Of a DNA stretch of 40,254 nucleotides, positions 40,249 through 40,254 are shown piece by piece (the stretch's first letter is position 1; every line of letters starts with the position of its first letter). Position numbers and translations under genes: made by a program. Origin of the DNA: RGIG1995 sp045126815 (lineage in GTDB: Bacteria; Bacillota; Clostridia; Oscillospirales; CAG-272); the NCBI GenBank assembly GCA_045126815.1, contig JBGVPD010000092.1:1-40254 (forward strand), given 5' to 3'. A model generated the notes under the pieces. It had not been told where the DNA came from. It was given only the letters and a program-made list of their open reading frames with translations, and made no database searches.

Positions 40249-40254
40249 AAAAAA

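Overview
The window looks like a chromosomal segment from a low-GC, endospore-forming member of the Clostridia, probably an uncultured gut or rumen Oscillospirales-type bacterium. The evidence is the sporulation genes (spoIIR, sigE, spoIIGA, a SleB-type lytic enzyme, a SpoIIQ-like M23 protein), RNase J, YqeG, DUF3048, DUF1934 and DUF6514 families, AT-rich spacers with consensus sigma-A promoters, and strong AGGAGG-type ribosome sites. The genus call is inference.

Positions 1-5303 hold minus-strand genes: a DUF3048 surface protein, a CorC/HlyC-type CBS-domain membrane protein, a small unknown, an endonuclease IV-like TIM barrel coupled to YqeG, and a Cys/Asp-rich membrane protein. The last is divergent from glyA (5481-6722). 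Positions 6781-14022 form one compact minus-strand operon of eleven genes: ydcF-like, DUF1934, holA, Toprim/M5-like, gtrA-like, purine nucleoside phosphorylase, rnhA, mnmA, a 60-residue protein with a zeta-toxin-like kinase, and a PflA-like radical SAM protein. Positions 14100-15718 are a prophage scar: a truncated scaffold gene and a 5'-truncated MuF head protein whose C-terminal domain looks like a toxin, overlapping a 59-residue probable partner gene. A structured repeat (15745-15880) abuts the scar. Its homologue is at 27-209, with the same stems in different sequence.

Positions 16034-21171 carry sleB, rnr, secG (with a Thr-rich repeat tail) and RNase J. Positions 21788-24083 hold a sigma-E activation locus: spoIIR convergent with spoIIGA-sigE. 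An orphan DegT-type aminotransferase with a near-ideal promoter follows (24535-25935), then about 0.9 kb of intergenic repeats. Next are the SpoIIQ-like gene, tcdA, a DUF6514 gene and two small membrane-protein genes.

Positions 29826-39495 are the most interesting part: a plus-strand operon combining a TagF/TagB-like glycerophosphotransferase, two tandem giant proteins in which a YidC/Oxa1-like domain is fused to further membrane segments and an extracellular alkaline-phosphatase/LTA-synthase-like domain, and the licC, licA and licB phosphocholine genes. Choline would be imported by LicB, phosphorylated by LicA and activated to CDP-choline by LicC. No LicD phosphocholine transferase is present, so the fusion proteins or the TagF-like protein are candidates for the transfer or export step. 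The window ends with tRNA-Leu(UAA) and initiator tRNA-Met under one consensus promoter.
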